A stretch of 64,000 nt of DNA from Spirochaetaceae bacterium (lineage in GTDB: Bacteria > Spirochaetota > Leptospiria > Leptospirales > Leptonemataceae). The notes under the pieces are model-generated. The model did no database searches. It was not told the origin of the DNA and saw only the letters and a program-made list of their open reading frames with translations. A program made the translations under genes and the position numbers. Location: positions 28,707-92,706 of the forward strand of contig PBUB01000027.1 of assembly GCA_002729885.1 (NCBI GenBank). Reading direction: 5' to 3'. Positions 17,010-26,293 of this stretch are shown in pieces (position 1 is the stretch's first letter; the number at the start of each line of letters is the position of its first letter).

Positions 17010-18992
17010 TTGAATCTCCTGGAATTAATCCTGACCGCGTCAGCAGGCGCTCTGGACGGTGCCATCAAAGCCGTGAAAAACGAAGCCGGTCGTCGGGGCT
17101 CGGACCGAATCGTAAGCGTAGGTCGAAGAAGGCTGGATCAATTCAAATACGCACTCATCCAGCTAAAATCTACAGAGGAAGTGTGCGAGGACCTGGTGGA
17201 TTTCCTGGTGGATTATCTGGGCACCCAGCACATTGGAATTTATCTATGGGATGAAGCCGAGGGATCCTTTTCTCTGCAGAAAGACATTCCCGGAGTTCGC
17301 CATGGCTGGAGAGTGTTTGAGCCTTTTCTCATGCATATGGCCGACCATGATGCAATCATTCTCAGAGAAAGACCCGTATCCGGACTGCTACCCGAGGTGG
17401 CCGCTCAAAGGGATAGCTTTTTCAAAGAAACCGGCTCCGATTTGATCGTACCTCTGGTGCTCAATGAATCTTTGCTGGGAATCCTATTTATTGGTCCTCC
17501 CGGTTCCATTCACTGGACAGCATCTCGTCTCAATGCATTGAGCGAAGTGCGATCTCTGGTAACCATGGCTTTGAGCAATTCCATTCTTTACGCTCGGCTG
17601 CAGGGAATCCTGGAGCATCTGGAAGAAAAGGTCAAGGAACGTACGCGAAAGCTGGAGGAAGCCCAGGCCCATCTGGTGCAATCCGAAAAGATGGCCATGC
17701 TGGGTGTGATGATTGCCGGTATCGCACATGAAATCAATACCCCTGCAGGAGTCATCTTTGGTGGTTCCATGAATCTGCAGCAGAATCTGGATGGAGTTCT
17801 GGATCATATTCCTTCGCTTCTGGGAGAGCTGGGCGAAGAAAGACTTAGAGAGCTGTTGCATCTGTCTCTGAAACAATCCAGAAAAAGAATCCATGTCTCT
17901 GGTGCGTTCAAAAAAAAGAGAGAATTGCAGCAAACCCTGCAATCTCGCTGGCCTGGTGCGGATGTACAGAAGCTGGTGGGGCATCTGGTGGAAATGGGAT
18001 TCTATCAGGAAAGCGAGGATCTACAGTCCAGGGAAATGCAGACCATACTGCAGGCCTACGATTCTGTATTGTCCAGCACGAGCCCGGATCATTCCCATTC
18101 CGGGGTCGACGCTAGAGTCGACGCGAAAGTGCCTCAAAGGGGCGATAATCGAGAATCATCCGACGAAGATTCCGTGCATTCGCGCGAAATAGCCGGTTCA
18201 GATTCCGAAGCCCCGGGAAGAACCACTTCAGAAATACTGTTCGAGTTTCTGAGGCTTGTATCTTCTACCGGAAAGAATTTGAGTAATATTCAAGGATCCA
18301 TTGAAAGCATAGTTCGAATTGTTCGTGCACTGAAGAGTTATTCGCATCCAGGACAGAAAACTTTTGGGGCCGCAAGTGTGGAAGAGGGACTCAGCAATAC
18401 TTTGATTATCCTTTCCTCTGTATGGAAGGGCCAACTGGACGTGCATCGAGAATTGAGCGAGACCCCGGAGATTCAATGTGATGCAGACGAGCTCAACCAG
18501 GTATGGACCAATCTACTTACAAATTCCTGGCAGGCCCTGCAGGGTCAGCAGGGAGCACAAATTACAGTGGCTTCGCATTTTTCGGAGCAACCGGTGGAGG
18601 AGCTGCGAAAGGAGCACTCCAACGGTCCCGGTTTGGTGGCCGCGCTTGTGGGAGAATTAAACGGCCCTGCCGTTATTGTTACTATAGAAGACAATGGACC
18701 AGGTATTCCAGCCGACCATGTAGAAAAGATCTGGGATCCATTCTTTACTACCAAAGATCAGGGTGAAGGTAGTGGTCTTGGGCTCAGCATAGTTCGTAGG
18801 ATTGTAGAAGAACATGGAGGAGCCATAGGTGTGCGAAGCAAGACCGGAGAGGCGCATGGTACCCGGTTTTCCGTGGCTTTACCCCTGGTACAGGACGAGG
18901 CCACGGTTCGAAAGAAGGAAGCTCGGAATCGAGAGCTTCAGGATATGCAAAAGGACAGCCGGGCCAGCTCCATGCCCTTTAAATTTCGATAG
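17010..18992 (+). CDS. GAF-domain sensor histidine kinase with a long insert in the kinase core
   Basis: Cytoplasmic histidine kinase. The order is GAF-like domain, coiled coil (LEEKVKERTRKLEEAQAHLVQSEKMA), HisKA with a canonical box (GIAHEINTPAG) and HATPase (NLLTNSWQAL, DNGPGIP, GSGLGLSIV). Between the H-box helix and the ATPase lies about 190 extra residues containing a charged low-complexity stretch rich in Ser, Asp and Glu (near 18070-18215). The frame is open from 16929 inside the rsgA start region on the other strand, which is unlikely to be used; the TTG at 17010 is the best guess, without a clear Shine-Dalgarno. No partner response regulator is adjacent. Confidence 0.8.
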   Translation: MNLLELILTASAGALDGAIKAVKNEAGRRGSDRIVSVGRRRLDQFKYALIQLKSTEEVCEDLVDFLVDYLGTQHIGIYLWDEAEGSFSLQKDIPGVRHGWRVFEPFLMHMADHDAIILRERPVSGLLPEVAAQRDSFFKETGSDLIVPLVLNESLLGILFIGPPGSIHWTASRLNALSEVRSLVTMALSNSILYARLQGILEHLEEKVKERTRKLEEAQAHLVQSEKMAMLGVMIAGIAHEINTPAGVIFGGSMNLQQNLDGVLDHIPSLLGELGEERLRELLHLSLKQSRKRIHVSGAFKKKRELQQTLQSRWPGADVQKLVGHLVEMGFYQESEDLQSREMQTILQAYDSVLSSTSPDHSHSGVDARVDAKVPQRGDNRESSDEDSVHSREIAGSDSEAPGRTTSEILFEFLRLVSSTGKNLSNIQGSIESIVRIVRALKSYSHPGQKTFGAASVEEGLSNTLIILSSVWKGQLDVHRELSETPEIQCDADELNQVWTNLLTNSWQALQGQQGAQITVASHFSEQPVEELRKEHSNGPGLVAALVGELNGPAVIVTIEDNGPGIPADHVEKIWDPFFTTKDQGEGSGLGLSIVRRIVEEHGGAIGVRSKTGEAHGTRFSVALPLVQDEATVRKKEARNRELQDMQKDSRASSMPFKFR

Positions 18993-19069
18993 ATGCCCCA
19001 CTTCCCGGGAAGACCAGCCCCTTGTGCGAGTGGCGATTGGCTCGTCATCTAACGTAGGCAGGGATCGTA

Positions 19070-20560
19070 TTATTCAGCCCAGTCCTTAACTCGGCCGATG
19101 GCTTTGTTCCAGTAATGAATCTCTCGCTTACGTCGATCTTCGTCCATCGAAGGTTTGAACACAGTTTTGTCACCCATTAGCTTTAGTAGATCGCTGGCAT
19201 CGTTCCATATCCCTGCATGAATTCCCGCCAGATAGGCAGAACCCAGGGCTGTTGTATCTACATTGGAAGGTCTTTCCACTGGCTTATTCAAGATATCTGC
19301 CTGGAATTGCATTAGATAGTTGTTGGCAGTGGCGCCGCCATCGGCTCGTAGAAAAGGAAGATCCTGACCGGTATCCTTTTCCATGGCTCGCACCAGATCA
19401 AAAGATTGAAATGCAATGGATTTTAGTGCGGCTCTTGTAATTCGTGCAGGATCTGTATCCCGGGTCAGTCCAAAGATGGCTCCTCTGGCATTCATATCCC
19501 AGTGAGGCGCTCCCAGTCCGCTAAAGGCAGGCACAAAGACTACATCATCCTCTTCATCTTTGATGTTTTCAATAAGACCTTCTGTGTCGGGAGCTTTGGC
19601 AAAGAATCTTGCATAGTCCCTGAGCCACTGAACTACAGCACCTGCAATGAATACTGCTCCCTCCAGGGCATAACATACGCCACCTTTTCCATCCACCGCC
19701 AGGGTTGTCAGAAGCCCCTGCTTGCTAATCAGGAACTGATCGCCGGTATTAAAGAGTAGAAAGCATCCGGTCCCGTAGGTGTTTTTCGCTTCGCCGGGAT
19801 TTACACAAACCTGGCCAAACAGGGCAGCCTGCTGATCGCCCAGCATGGCACAAACCGGGACTCCGTCCGGCAGGGACTTCAATCCCGTGGTTTTTCCAAA
19901 GTCAGCGCGACTGGGATGAACCTCGGGCAGCATAGCCATGGGCACATCAATCAAGCGACAGAGGTCATCATCCCATTTTTTCTCTTCTATATTGTAGAGC
20001 AGGGTTCGCGAAGCATTTGTATACTCGGTTTTGAATTCGCCGGTAAGCTTGTATAAGAGCCAGCAATCGATGGTACCTGCGCAAAGCTCTCCTTTTTGCG
20101 CTCTGGCCCGGGCTCCCTCCACATTATCCAGAATCCATGCGATTTTGGTTCCCGAAAAATAGGCATCGGTTACCAGTCCGGTTTTCTTTCGTATTGTGGC
20201 TTCGTAGCCCTTATCTTTCAGCCCCTGGCATATGCTGGAGGTCCTGCGACACTGCCAGACAATGGCATTGTGTATGGGCTTTCCGGTAGAGCGATCCCAG
20301 ACTACAACGGTTTCTCGCTGGTTGGTAATTCCAATGGCCTGGCAATCGTTCGCATTCAGTTTTCCCTGTTCCAGGGTTTCGCCAATGAGAGTCTCAACGC
20401 CGGCCCAGATCTCTTCAGCGTCGTGCTCTACCCAGCCTGGTTTGGGAAAATGCTGCGTGAATTCCCGGTAGGAACTGGCAATGACATTACCGGATGAATC
20501 GAAACAGAATACTCGGGAACCGGTGGTTCCCTGATCGATGGACATTACAAAATTGCTCAT
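19070..20560 (-). CDS. glpK: Glycerol kinase
   Basis: Phosphorylates glycerol to sn-glycerol 3-phosphate in the cytoplasm. FGGY-family landmarks are complete: SIDQGTTGSR at the N-terminus, the glycerol-contact GWVEHDAEEIW, TNQRETVVVWD, and GLGAPHWDMNARG with a C-terminal DGGATANNYLMQFQAD. Length is typical at about 496 residues. A GTG six bases upstream is also in frame, but the ATG at 20560 gives the usual MSN start; neither has a strong Shine-Dalgarno. No glycerol transporter or dehydrogenase is adjacent. Confidence 0.95.
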   Translation of the reverse strand: MSNFVMSIDQGTTGSRVFCFDSSGNVIASSYREFTQHFPKPGWVEHDAEEIWAGVETLIGETLEQGKLNANDCQAIGITNQRETVVVWDRSTGKPIHNAIVWQCRRTSSICQGLKDKGYEATIRKKTGLVTDAYFSGTKIAWILDNVEGARARAQKGELCAGTIDCWLLYKLTGEFKTEYTNASRTLLYNIEEKKWDDDLCRLIDVPMAMLPEVHPSRADFGKTTGLKSLPDGVPVCAMLGDQQAALFGQVCVNPGEAKNTYGTGCFLLFNTGDQFLISKQGLLTTLAVDGKGGVCYALEGAVFIAGAVVQWLRDYARFFAKAPDTEGLIENIKDEEDDVVFVPAFSGLGAPHWDMNARGAIFGLTRDTDPARITRAALKSIAFQSFDLVRAMEKDTGQDLPFLRADGGATANNYLMQFQADILNKPVERPSNVDTTALGSAYLAGIHAGIWNDASDLLKLMGDKTVFKPSMDEDRRKREIHYWNKAIGRVKDWAE

Positions 20561-20706
20561 GGGCACAAAGATTCAATCCAGGCCCTCAGAATTGCAAGTA
20601 GAATCGAGTAATGGATCACTGCTGGGGCCACCCTCTTGATCTGAACGTGACCTGAAATGGAAGGCCCGAAAGCCGGACCGTATCCAGATCCGGGGTACGG
20701 ATGCAA

Positions 20707-21018
20707 CTATCTGTTTACTTCCGTGCAGCTTGATTTTTCGCAGATCGCCTCCAGCTTGTATTTGGCAATGCATCCCGTTTCTACGGTCTCACCGCTCTGG
20801 TTTCTGAAAGGCTCCACGGTATAGCAATCAACTACCCTGTAGCCACCTTTTCGGTCCGGCAGCTTGTAAACGTAGGAGTATTGAATGGATTCATTGGAGG
20901 CAGGTTCCCACTCCGCGGGGAGGGTATAGTTCTCCGATTTGAATTGGGTGTAGATTAAAGCGCCGCCTACAACAAGCAGGCTGCCTATGATTCCGGGAAT
21001 CGATAGTTTACTTTTCAT
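20707..21018 (-). CDS. Small single-pass secreted or anchored protein, unrecognised
   Basis: About 103 residues. The N-terminus is basic, followed by one hydrophobic helix (about 6-24); the rest is soluble with a Tyr-rich middle and four Cys (DCYTVEP, ETGCIAK, EAICEKSSC) that could form disulfides outside the membrane. The start at 21018 is well placed behind AGGGAAGG; the frame runs 16 codons further upstream without need. It follows the terminator of the next gene, so it probably has its own promoter. Confidence 0.6.
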   Translation of the reverse strand: MKSKLSIPGIIGSLLVVGGALIYTQFKSENYTLPAEWEPASNESIQYSYVYKLPDRKGGYRVVDCYTVEPFRNQSGETVETGCIAKYKLEAICEKSSCTEVNR

Positions 21019-21140
21019 GGTATGACCTTCCCTGTTTGAATTCTTGCTTTTGCGGCCAATCCGCATTCAGCGTTTGATTCTGGATCCGGGGATGGATTAC
21101 TGCAACTCATTTAAGGAGGGAATACCAGGAACTAAAATAC

Positions 21141-21166
21141 AAAAGGCGCCCGAATGGACGCCTTTT
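21141..21166 (-). terminator. Intrinsic terminator of the 193-residue membrane protein gene
   Basis: Inverted repeat AAAAGGCG and CGCCTTTT with a 10-base loop, 70 bases past the stop codon. On the minus strand the right arm ends in TTTTGTATTTT, a good uridine tract. Confidence 0.75.
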
Positions 21167-21235
21167 CGCGGATCGGAAGGGAACCTTGAATTCAGTAGGA
21201 ATCCAGTCTCCCAATCCATTCAGATGATGTTTATC

Positions 21236-21817
21236 TTAGCTCTTGGCCAGTTTCTTATAGATCTCTGCGGAGATTCCCAGGTTGATTGGCGTGAGAGCTA
21301 TTGCGGCAATCAAGAGAAGGAATCCGCCGAGAAAATCGTTTATGGCAAAGCCAATGCCCACTACCAGGAAAATTGCAACGGAGGGCAAAACCTTTGCAAA
21401 GTAGATTATCCACTTGTTTCCGTAGGTTAATTCATTGCTCTTTCTCAGAGCAGCCAGTGGTTCTAGTTTCTGATCCAGCACTAGGAGAACCGCAAGACTC
21501 CATGCAATGGACAGGACATATCCGGGAAAGAAAACCAGAAAGAAAGCTGGCATGACGCCCATGCTGAACAATCCCACGGTAATAAAGAATTCGCCAAAGT
21601 GCTTTCTGTAGTCCGGGTTAAAGATTTCAGTCATCGACAGATTTTCATCGCTCGCCATCTTGGCCGGCAAATTAGCCATTCCGATAGTAGTTCCCGCATT
21701 CAGGTATGGAATCCAGGCAGTTAAAGCCCAGAGGATGCCATTCACAATTAGGGCCGGAGCGTTTTTTAGTCCGCGCTGGATACCGCTCTGGATGGTTTCC
21801 ATTAGATCTAGTTTCAT
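21236..21817 (-). CDS. Multi-pass membrane protein, unrecognised
   Basis: A 193-residue protein with about four to five hydrophobic helices (near 20-45, 70-95, 97-118, 135-155 and 158-178) and a soluble N-terminal amphipathic segment. The stretch ALRKSNELTYGNKW before the fourth helix is reminiscent of the repeat found in DUF975-like and GdpD-linked membrane domains, but I would not assign a family. The start has a strong GGAGG seven bases upstream. It lies in a run of minus-strand membrane proteins of unknown function. Confidence 0.65.
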   Translation of the reverse strand: MKLDLMETIQSGIQRGLKNAPALIVNGILWALTAWIPYLNAGTTIGMANLPAKMASDENLSMTEIFNPDYRKHFGEFFITVGLFSMGVMPAFFLVFFPGYVLSIAWSLAVLLVLDQKLEPLAALRKSNELTYGNKWIIYFAKVLPSVAIFLVVGIGFAINDFLGGFLLLIAAIALTPINLGISAEIYKKLAKS

Positions 21818-22026
21818 GGGTTATTCCTCCAGCTGCCAGAGGGCAGCTATATTTAGCGAATTGAGCTTTCGCACAGAGGCAGATTCCAGGCCAATGTGGG
21901 CCACTTGTCAATGGTTTTTAGTTTTCTTCCGGTACAAAACCGGGAAAGTCCGAAAAATACAGTACATCTCACCTGGCTGTAGTGCAGTGCAATCGATTAA
22001 GCGTTACAGCCAGGCAGTGAAACAGT

Positions 22027-23169
22027 CTATGTTCCGGCTGTTTTCTTTCCCAGATTCAAGATGTACTGAATGGTAAAGGTTCCTACCACCAGGTTGATAA
22101 GCGGAATTATCATCAGAAGTTCTAATATCCAGCTTGGATCATTACCGGTTTTCTTTTCCAGTCTGCGATAATAACGAGAGAAAATGACAGAGAGTGGAAG
22201 CAGGCTTCCCAGAATTGAAACCGAGATGATTGTGAATGGATCATCGCCCATCACTCTGGCAGTTCTTGCCAGCCAGATAAATAGATAAAGTCCCTGTGTA
22301 GAGCCAATGAGAACTACCAGAGCAATTAGATTTATATCCAGTCTTCTGGAATCATTGGCATTCATCCAGGTTCCGCCCGCATTCTCGGGTACCCGCTCCT
22401 CCAGGACAGAACGAAAGCAATGTTTGAACTCCGAAAGCTCATTGGTTACAAAGCAGAAGTAAGAAGTAATGGTAAGATCCAATCGCATAAGCCGCAAATG
22501 TAGATCTACCAGGGTAAATAGATACTTACCGGTTATCGCATTGTGAAGCCAGATAATCAGTAGAATGATGCCCAGAGCCCCTACTACCAGTCCGGCCAGG
22601 GCCCCCAGGACAATACCGAAGTAGGGTATGTGGCGCACTCCCAGGGCCACAAGAAAGAAAACAATTCCAGCAGCGACCAGGACGGCCAGTCTCAGAAGAA
22701 TCCAGCGCACAGGCATTTCCCGGGACACTTTAAATCGAAGGCCAAACCCTGTACCCGGATCACTTGAATACACATCAACGTGGGGCACCCTGTTTGTGAG
22801 TCCCAGAATGGAAAGCCCAACACGGGTTCGCATATTTAGAAACTTGGTCATGAAATACACAAGTTCATCGTTGTTGCGTTGAAGGATGAGAATGTGCAGA
22901 AAATTCACCACAGCCAGGATGGAAAAGGACATACTGTAGAGAACCAGCATGAACAGAGAGGGCAGGAGATAGATCCACACCAGGTTGGCCAGAGAAAGCA
23001 ACATACCCGGATAACTCAGTATCATGGAAACCACCTCCAGATCCTGAGCCGCAAGAACCCTGGCAAGGGCAACCAGTAGCAGTCCCAGCAAGCCCACAAG
23101 GCGAGCCACATTGGTCCACCGGGCCTTCTCTCCATCCGGTCTGACTTTAAAAAGTATACTCTTATCCAT
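22027..23169 (-). CDS. Multi-pass membrane protein, unrecognised (C-terminus DUF4234-like)
   Basis: A 380-residue protein with paired helices near 22-42 and 55-100, a soluble segment with NRVPHVDVYSSDPGTGFGLRF, helices near 157-215, and a C-terminal pair with a long polar loop (about 283-375). The C-terminal region (LYLFIWLARTARVMGD onward) has a helix-loop-helix layout like the DUF4234 protein encoded next to it, suggesting a shared domain. The start follows GAGAGG. Function unknown. Confidence 0.65.
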   Translation of the reverse strand: MDKSILFKVRPDGEKARWTNVARLVGLLGLLLVALARVLAAQDLEVVSMILSYPGMLLSLANLVWIYLLPSLFMLVLYSMSFSILAVVNFLHILILQRNNDELVYFMTKFLNMRTRVGLSILGLTNRVPHVDVYSSDPGTGFGLRFKVSREMPVRWILLRLAVLVAAGIVFFLVALGVRHIPYFGIVLGALAGLVVGALGIILLIIWLHNAITGKYLFTLVDLHLRLMRLDLTITSYFCFVTNELSEFKHCFRSVLEERVPENAGGTWMNANDSRRLDINLIALVVLIGSTQGLYLFIWLARTARVMGDDPFTIISVSILGSLLPLSVIFSRYYRRLEKKTGNDPSWILELLMIIPLINLVVGTFTIQYILNLGKKTAGT

Positions 23170-23337
23170 TGATCTGCCTCTCTTTCGCTGGCATTTAGCA
23201 GCGGTTCACGAATCTTCTTCCTCGACGCATTCTGGCCGAAAGATAGGGTGCTGGCGATTAGAAGTATCCCCCTGGTGATTCCCGGTCAATGAATAATCAG
23301 CGGTCCAAGAGTCTGGTAGTTGGAATGAATACAAAGA

Positions 23338-23365
23338 CCGCAAAGAAGCGTAAGCTTCCTTGCGG
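23338..23365 (-). terminator. Intrinsic terminator of the DUF4234 gene
   Basis: A 12-bp stem with one mismatch (CCGCAAAGAAGC and GCTTCCTTGCGG) and a GTAA loop, 17 bases past the stop. The minus-strand 3' side continues into TCTTTGTATT. Confidence 0.65.
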
Positions 23366-23382
23366 CTGGTTTTGGATGGGAA

Positions 23383-23724
23383 TCAGGATGCGATCTGGTT
23401 GATTCGTTCCTGAATAATGTAGAGTGCAGCTGGCGAAAAGAAAATACCAAGGAGTAGAAGAAGGGTTCCTTCATTCTCCAGGGTTTTTCCGTACTTCTGG
23501 CCTGCTTTGGGTAGCCACTCACCCATTTTATAATACCAGATCAAAGGATAGATTCCGCAGGTAACAAAAAACAGTACCAATACCATTCCTGGATTGATTC
23601 CTTCTTCTGGCAGTTCCTGAGAAAGGGCCGCCGATACCTGATAGATCCAGATCAATCCGTAGATTCCACATGTTACGAATGTTAAGAGCAATACTTTGAT
23701 AGGATCCTGTACAATTTCCTTCAT
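23383..23724 (-). CDS. DUF4234 membrane protein
   Basis: A 113-residue protein with three hydrophobic helices. TFVTCGIYGLIWIYQ and FFVTCGIYPLIWYYKMG are two copies of the T-C-G-I-Y-x-x-x-W signature of DUF4234. Function unknown. A GGAGG lies seven bases before the ATG. It sits between the PAS hybrid kinase and a larger membrane protein with a similar C-terminus. Confidence 0.75.
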   Translation of the reverse strand: MKEIVQDPIKVLLLTFVTCGIYGLIWIYQVSAALSQELPEEGINPGMVLVLFFVTCGIYPLIWYYKMGEWLPKAGQKYGKTLENEGTLLLLLGIFFSPAALYIIQERINQIAS

Positions 23725-23819
23725 GCATTTTCCTCCAGGAGAAATTCTGGCCGGACTCTAATGTCTCCTCGAAACGGGTCAAGCAGATCACGGATTTCTG
23801 GTTCTATTTCCGGAAGAAA

Positions 23820-26183
23820 TCAAGAGCGCAGATGCCCCAGATGCTTTTCCAGTACCTGACGCAGAGAGCGCTGATCAATGGGCTTGGTTAGAAAATCGTT
23901 CATGCCCGATTCCAGGGAGCTTTGCTTTTCTTCTTCGAACGCTGCAGCGGTCAGCGCTACAATGGGAGCAGTCATATTTCTGCTTCGCATCCAGCGAGCG
24001 ACGGTTCGTCCATCTCCATCCGGAAGTCCCAGATCCATAAGGACAAGATCGAAGACCTGTTCCTGCAGGAGCTTCATGGATTCAGTAATTGTTTGGGCTA
24101 CCGTAAATTGGAGCCCAGCATTCTCCAGCATCCTGGCCGCTACGAATTGATTCAGAGGATTATCTTCTACCAGGAGAACCTTTCCGTCCGCAAAGGGTTC
24201 ATCGCGCATTGAATCGGCCACGTCCCCGCCGGTGGCTTCTTCGAATGGAAAATAAAACCGCACCGTGGTACCGGAATCCATACCTGGACCGGGACTGCGG
24301 ATCTCAATCTTGCCTCCTACGGCATCAATCAGTCTCTTGCATCCGCTCAGCCCTATGCCTGAACTATTGTTGTGGCTCCTGGCTTTCTTCCCTTGAAAGA
24401 AGAGTTCAAAAACATGCGGAAGCTCCTGCTCGGGAATACCGGGGCCTGTATCAAGAACTTCTGCGAGCAGGAACCCGGAGGAATGATCCTGTAACTCGGA
24501 TGGTAAATCTTTCATTCCATCTCGCACCCGGATCGTTACGCTTCCTTTTTCCGTATAGCGAACCGCATTTCCCACGAGATTCACCAGTAGCTGTAGCAAT
24601 GCCGATTCTGAGCTATGTATGCGTTCCGGAAGCTCTGGATCAATATGCTCTATCAATTCCAGGTTTCTAGCATTGGCATCCGAGCGAAAAAGCGAAAGCG
24701 TTTTTCTAAAAGCATCCTTGATCGAAAAGTCATTCTTTGCCAGAGGACCCATGAGCCCCATCTCAACACGGGAAAGCTGTAAAGTTCGTTCCAGTAATCC
24801 TGCCAGGGCCTCTGAAGAATCTCGGAGGATTTCTGCCATTTTCTGTTGCTCTGTGTCCAGGCTGGTATCCAGCAAAAGATCTGCAATACCCATGATAGAG
24901 TTCATGGGAGTGCGAATATCGTGGCTCAATCCTACAAAGAATTCGGTTTTGGACCGACTGGCCGTCTCTGCGCGAAGCGAAAGCTCTTCAAGTCTAATCT
25001 CCATCTGCTTTCGTGCAGATATCTCCTGGCCAACTATAATCAGATGCCTGCTGGTGTGCTCCCCTCCTGCATGGACGATGGGGGCCACGTTTAAAAGTAC
25101 CCATTGCGAGATGCCTCCTGCCTGTGCCGGAAGCTCGATTTGAACATCCGGTTCTCCCTTTAAAGCGCGATCCAGACTATCCCTGAGCTGCAGATGATGC
25201 GAATCCTCCACAAATGAAAAAATAGAATGGCCGATGACTTCTCGTCCCTCCAGTCCAAACCGAGGCTGTGGCCGATTTAAATACTGAATAATACCATCTT
25301 CGTCGCATTCAATTACTGCAATGGGAGCCTGACTGGCCAGAGCTTCCAATCGGCTTCTTTCATGCTCAAGTTCGCTTCTGGCCTCCGCAAGCTCGGTAAT
25401 GTCAATGGCCGATCCAATAATCTCTTTGACCCTACCATCTGCACTGCGACTGAAAACTGTATCATACGTCTGAAACCAGTGATAATTTCCTCTGGTATCT
25501 CTCAATCGGAACCTGGTTTCATGTACTTCATTATCTTCGGCCGTGTCCCAGCGGCCGGCAAGTTCGGGAAGATCTCTGGCATCATCTGGATGCATGTTCG
25601 CTGCGAAGTATTCCATGGTTATGGGACCGTGCTTCTGGTGGTTCCATCCAAGGATTTTTTCATATTGATTGTTCAGGTATCTGTTTTCGCCCAGCTGCAA
25701 ATCGAATAGATACAAAACCACCGGAATGCTTGCAGAAATCTGATCCATCATCTGGGCGGCTTTCTCCAGTGCTTCATTGCGAAGCCTGGCTTCCCTCAGA
25801 TCTGTTTCATCCGTCAGATAGATCTGAATCCAGGGTGATCTGGAATCTGGCACGGGAAGCCGGAGGGCGGTCAGGCGAAGATGCTTGCAACTGCCATCAT
25901 TTAGTGCAACCTTTTGTTTGAGGTGATGTGGACCATCTTCGGCCTGGCATTTCAATTGAAGCTTTCGCACAGAGTCGTGGATTTCTGGCAACACTGCGGA
26001 TAGTTTTTGGCCCTGCACATCTTCGCGTATGCAGCGAAACAGGCTGGCGGCGGCATGGTTTAGATCCTGTAAATGACGTTCCCCATTGCAGACCAGGGTG
26101 GGCTGGGGAGAATGATAAAAATTGAAGTTGAGAAATTCATTTCTATCGAATTCACCGGAGATTTCTTCTTCCTCGGGTGCCAT
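23820..26183 (-). CDS. PAS-repeat hybrid histidine kinase with C-terminal receiver
   Basis: A 787-residue soluble hybrid kinase without membrane segments. Three PAS-like domains (about 17-130, 143-265 and 275-390; the second is a PAS_3 type with a PAC segment) lead into HisKA with canonical His421 (LSHDIRTPMN), HATPase (NLVGNAVRYT, DTGPGIP, SSGIGLSGC) and a receiver with an intact Glu-Asp pair (LLVEDNPLNQ), phosphosite (LVLMDLGLPDGDG) and Lys (LTKPID). Unlike the 7TM kinases in this window, all phosphotransfer residues are present. No downstream phosphotransferase or regulator is adjacent, so the output is unknown. Confidence 0.9.
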   Translation of the reverse strand: MAPEEEEISGEFDRNEFLNFNFYHSPQPTLVCNGERHLQDLNHAAASLFRCIREDVQGQKLSAVLPEIHDSVRKLQLKCQAEDGPHHLKQKVALNDGSCKHLRLTALRLPVPDSRSPWIQIYLTDETDLREARLRNEALEKAAQMMDQISASIPVVLYLFDLQLGENRYLNNQYEKILGWNHQKHGPITMEYFAANMHPDDARDLPELAGRWDTAEDNEVHETRFRLRDTRGNYHWFQTYDTVFSRSADGRVKEIIGSAIDITELAEARSELEHERSRLEALASQAPIAVIECDEDGIIQYLNRPQPRFGLEGREVIGHSIFSFVEDSHHLQLRDSLDRALKGEPDVQIELPAQAGGISQWVLLNVAPIVHAGGEHTSRHLIIVGQEISARKQMEIRLEELSLRAETASRSKTEFFVGLSHDIRTPMNSIMGIADLLLDTSLDTEQQKMAEILRDSSEALAGLLERTLQLSRVEMGLMGPLAKNDFSIKDAFRKTLSLFRSDANARNLELIEHIDPELPERIHSSESALLQLLVNLVGNAVRYTEKGSVTIRVRDGMKDLPSELQDHSSGFLLAEVLDTGPGIPEQELPHVFELFFQGKKARSHNNSSGIGLSGCKRLIDAVGGKIEIRSPGPGMDSGTTVRFYFPFEEATGGDVADSMRDEPFADGKVLLVEDNPLNQFVAARMLENAGLQFTVAQTITESMKLLQEQVFDLVLMDLGLPDGDGRTVARWMRSRNMTAPIVALTAAAFEEEKQSSLESGMNDFLTKPIDQRSLRQVLEKHLGHLRS

Positions 26184-26293
26184 TATGCTATCAACTATTT
26201 CCCCTGTGTCCGTGTGTCTAGCAATTGTAGAGCGGTGATGCTCAATATCATTTAGCGTTGACCCATTGTCCCGGAACCAGCTACTGGACAGAC

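Noticed and set aside
19002..19013. A 12-bp palindrome (CTTCCCGGGAAG) between the GAF kinase and glpK
   Set aside because: Too short and loopless to be called a terminator or operator without copies elsewhere.
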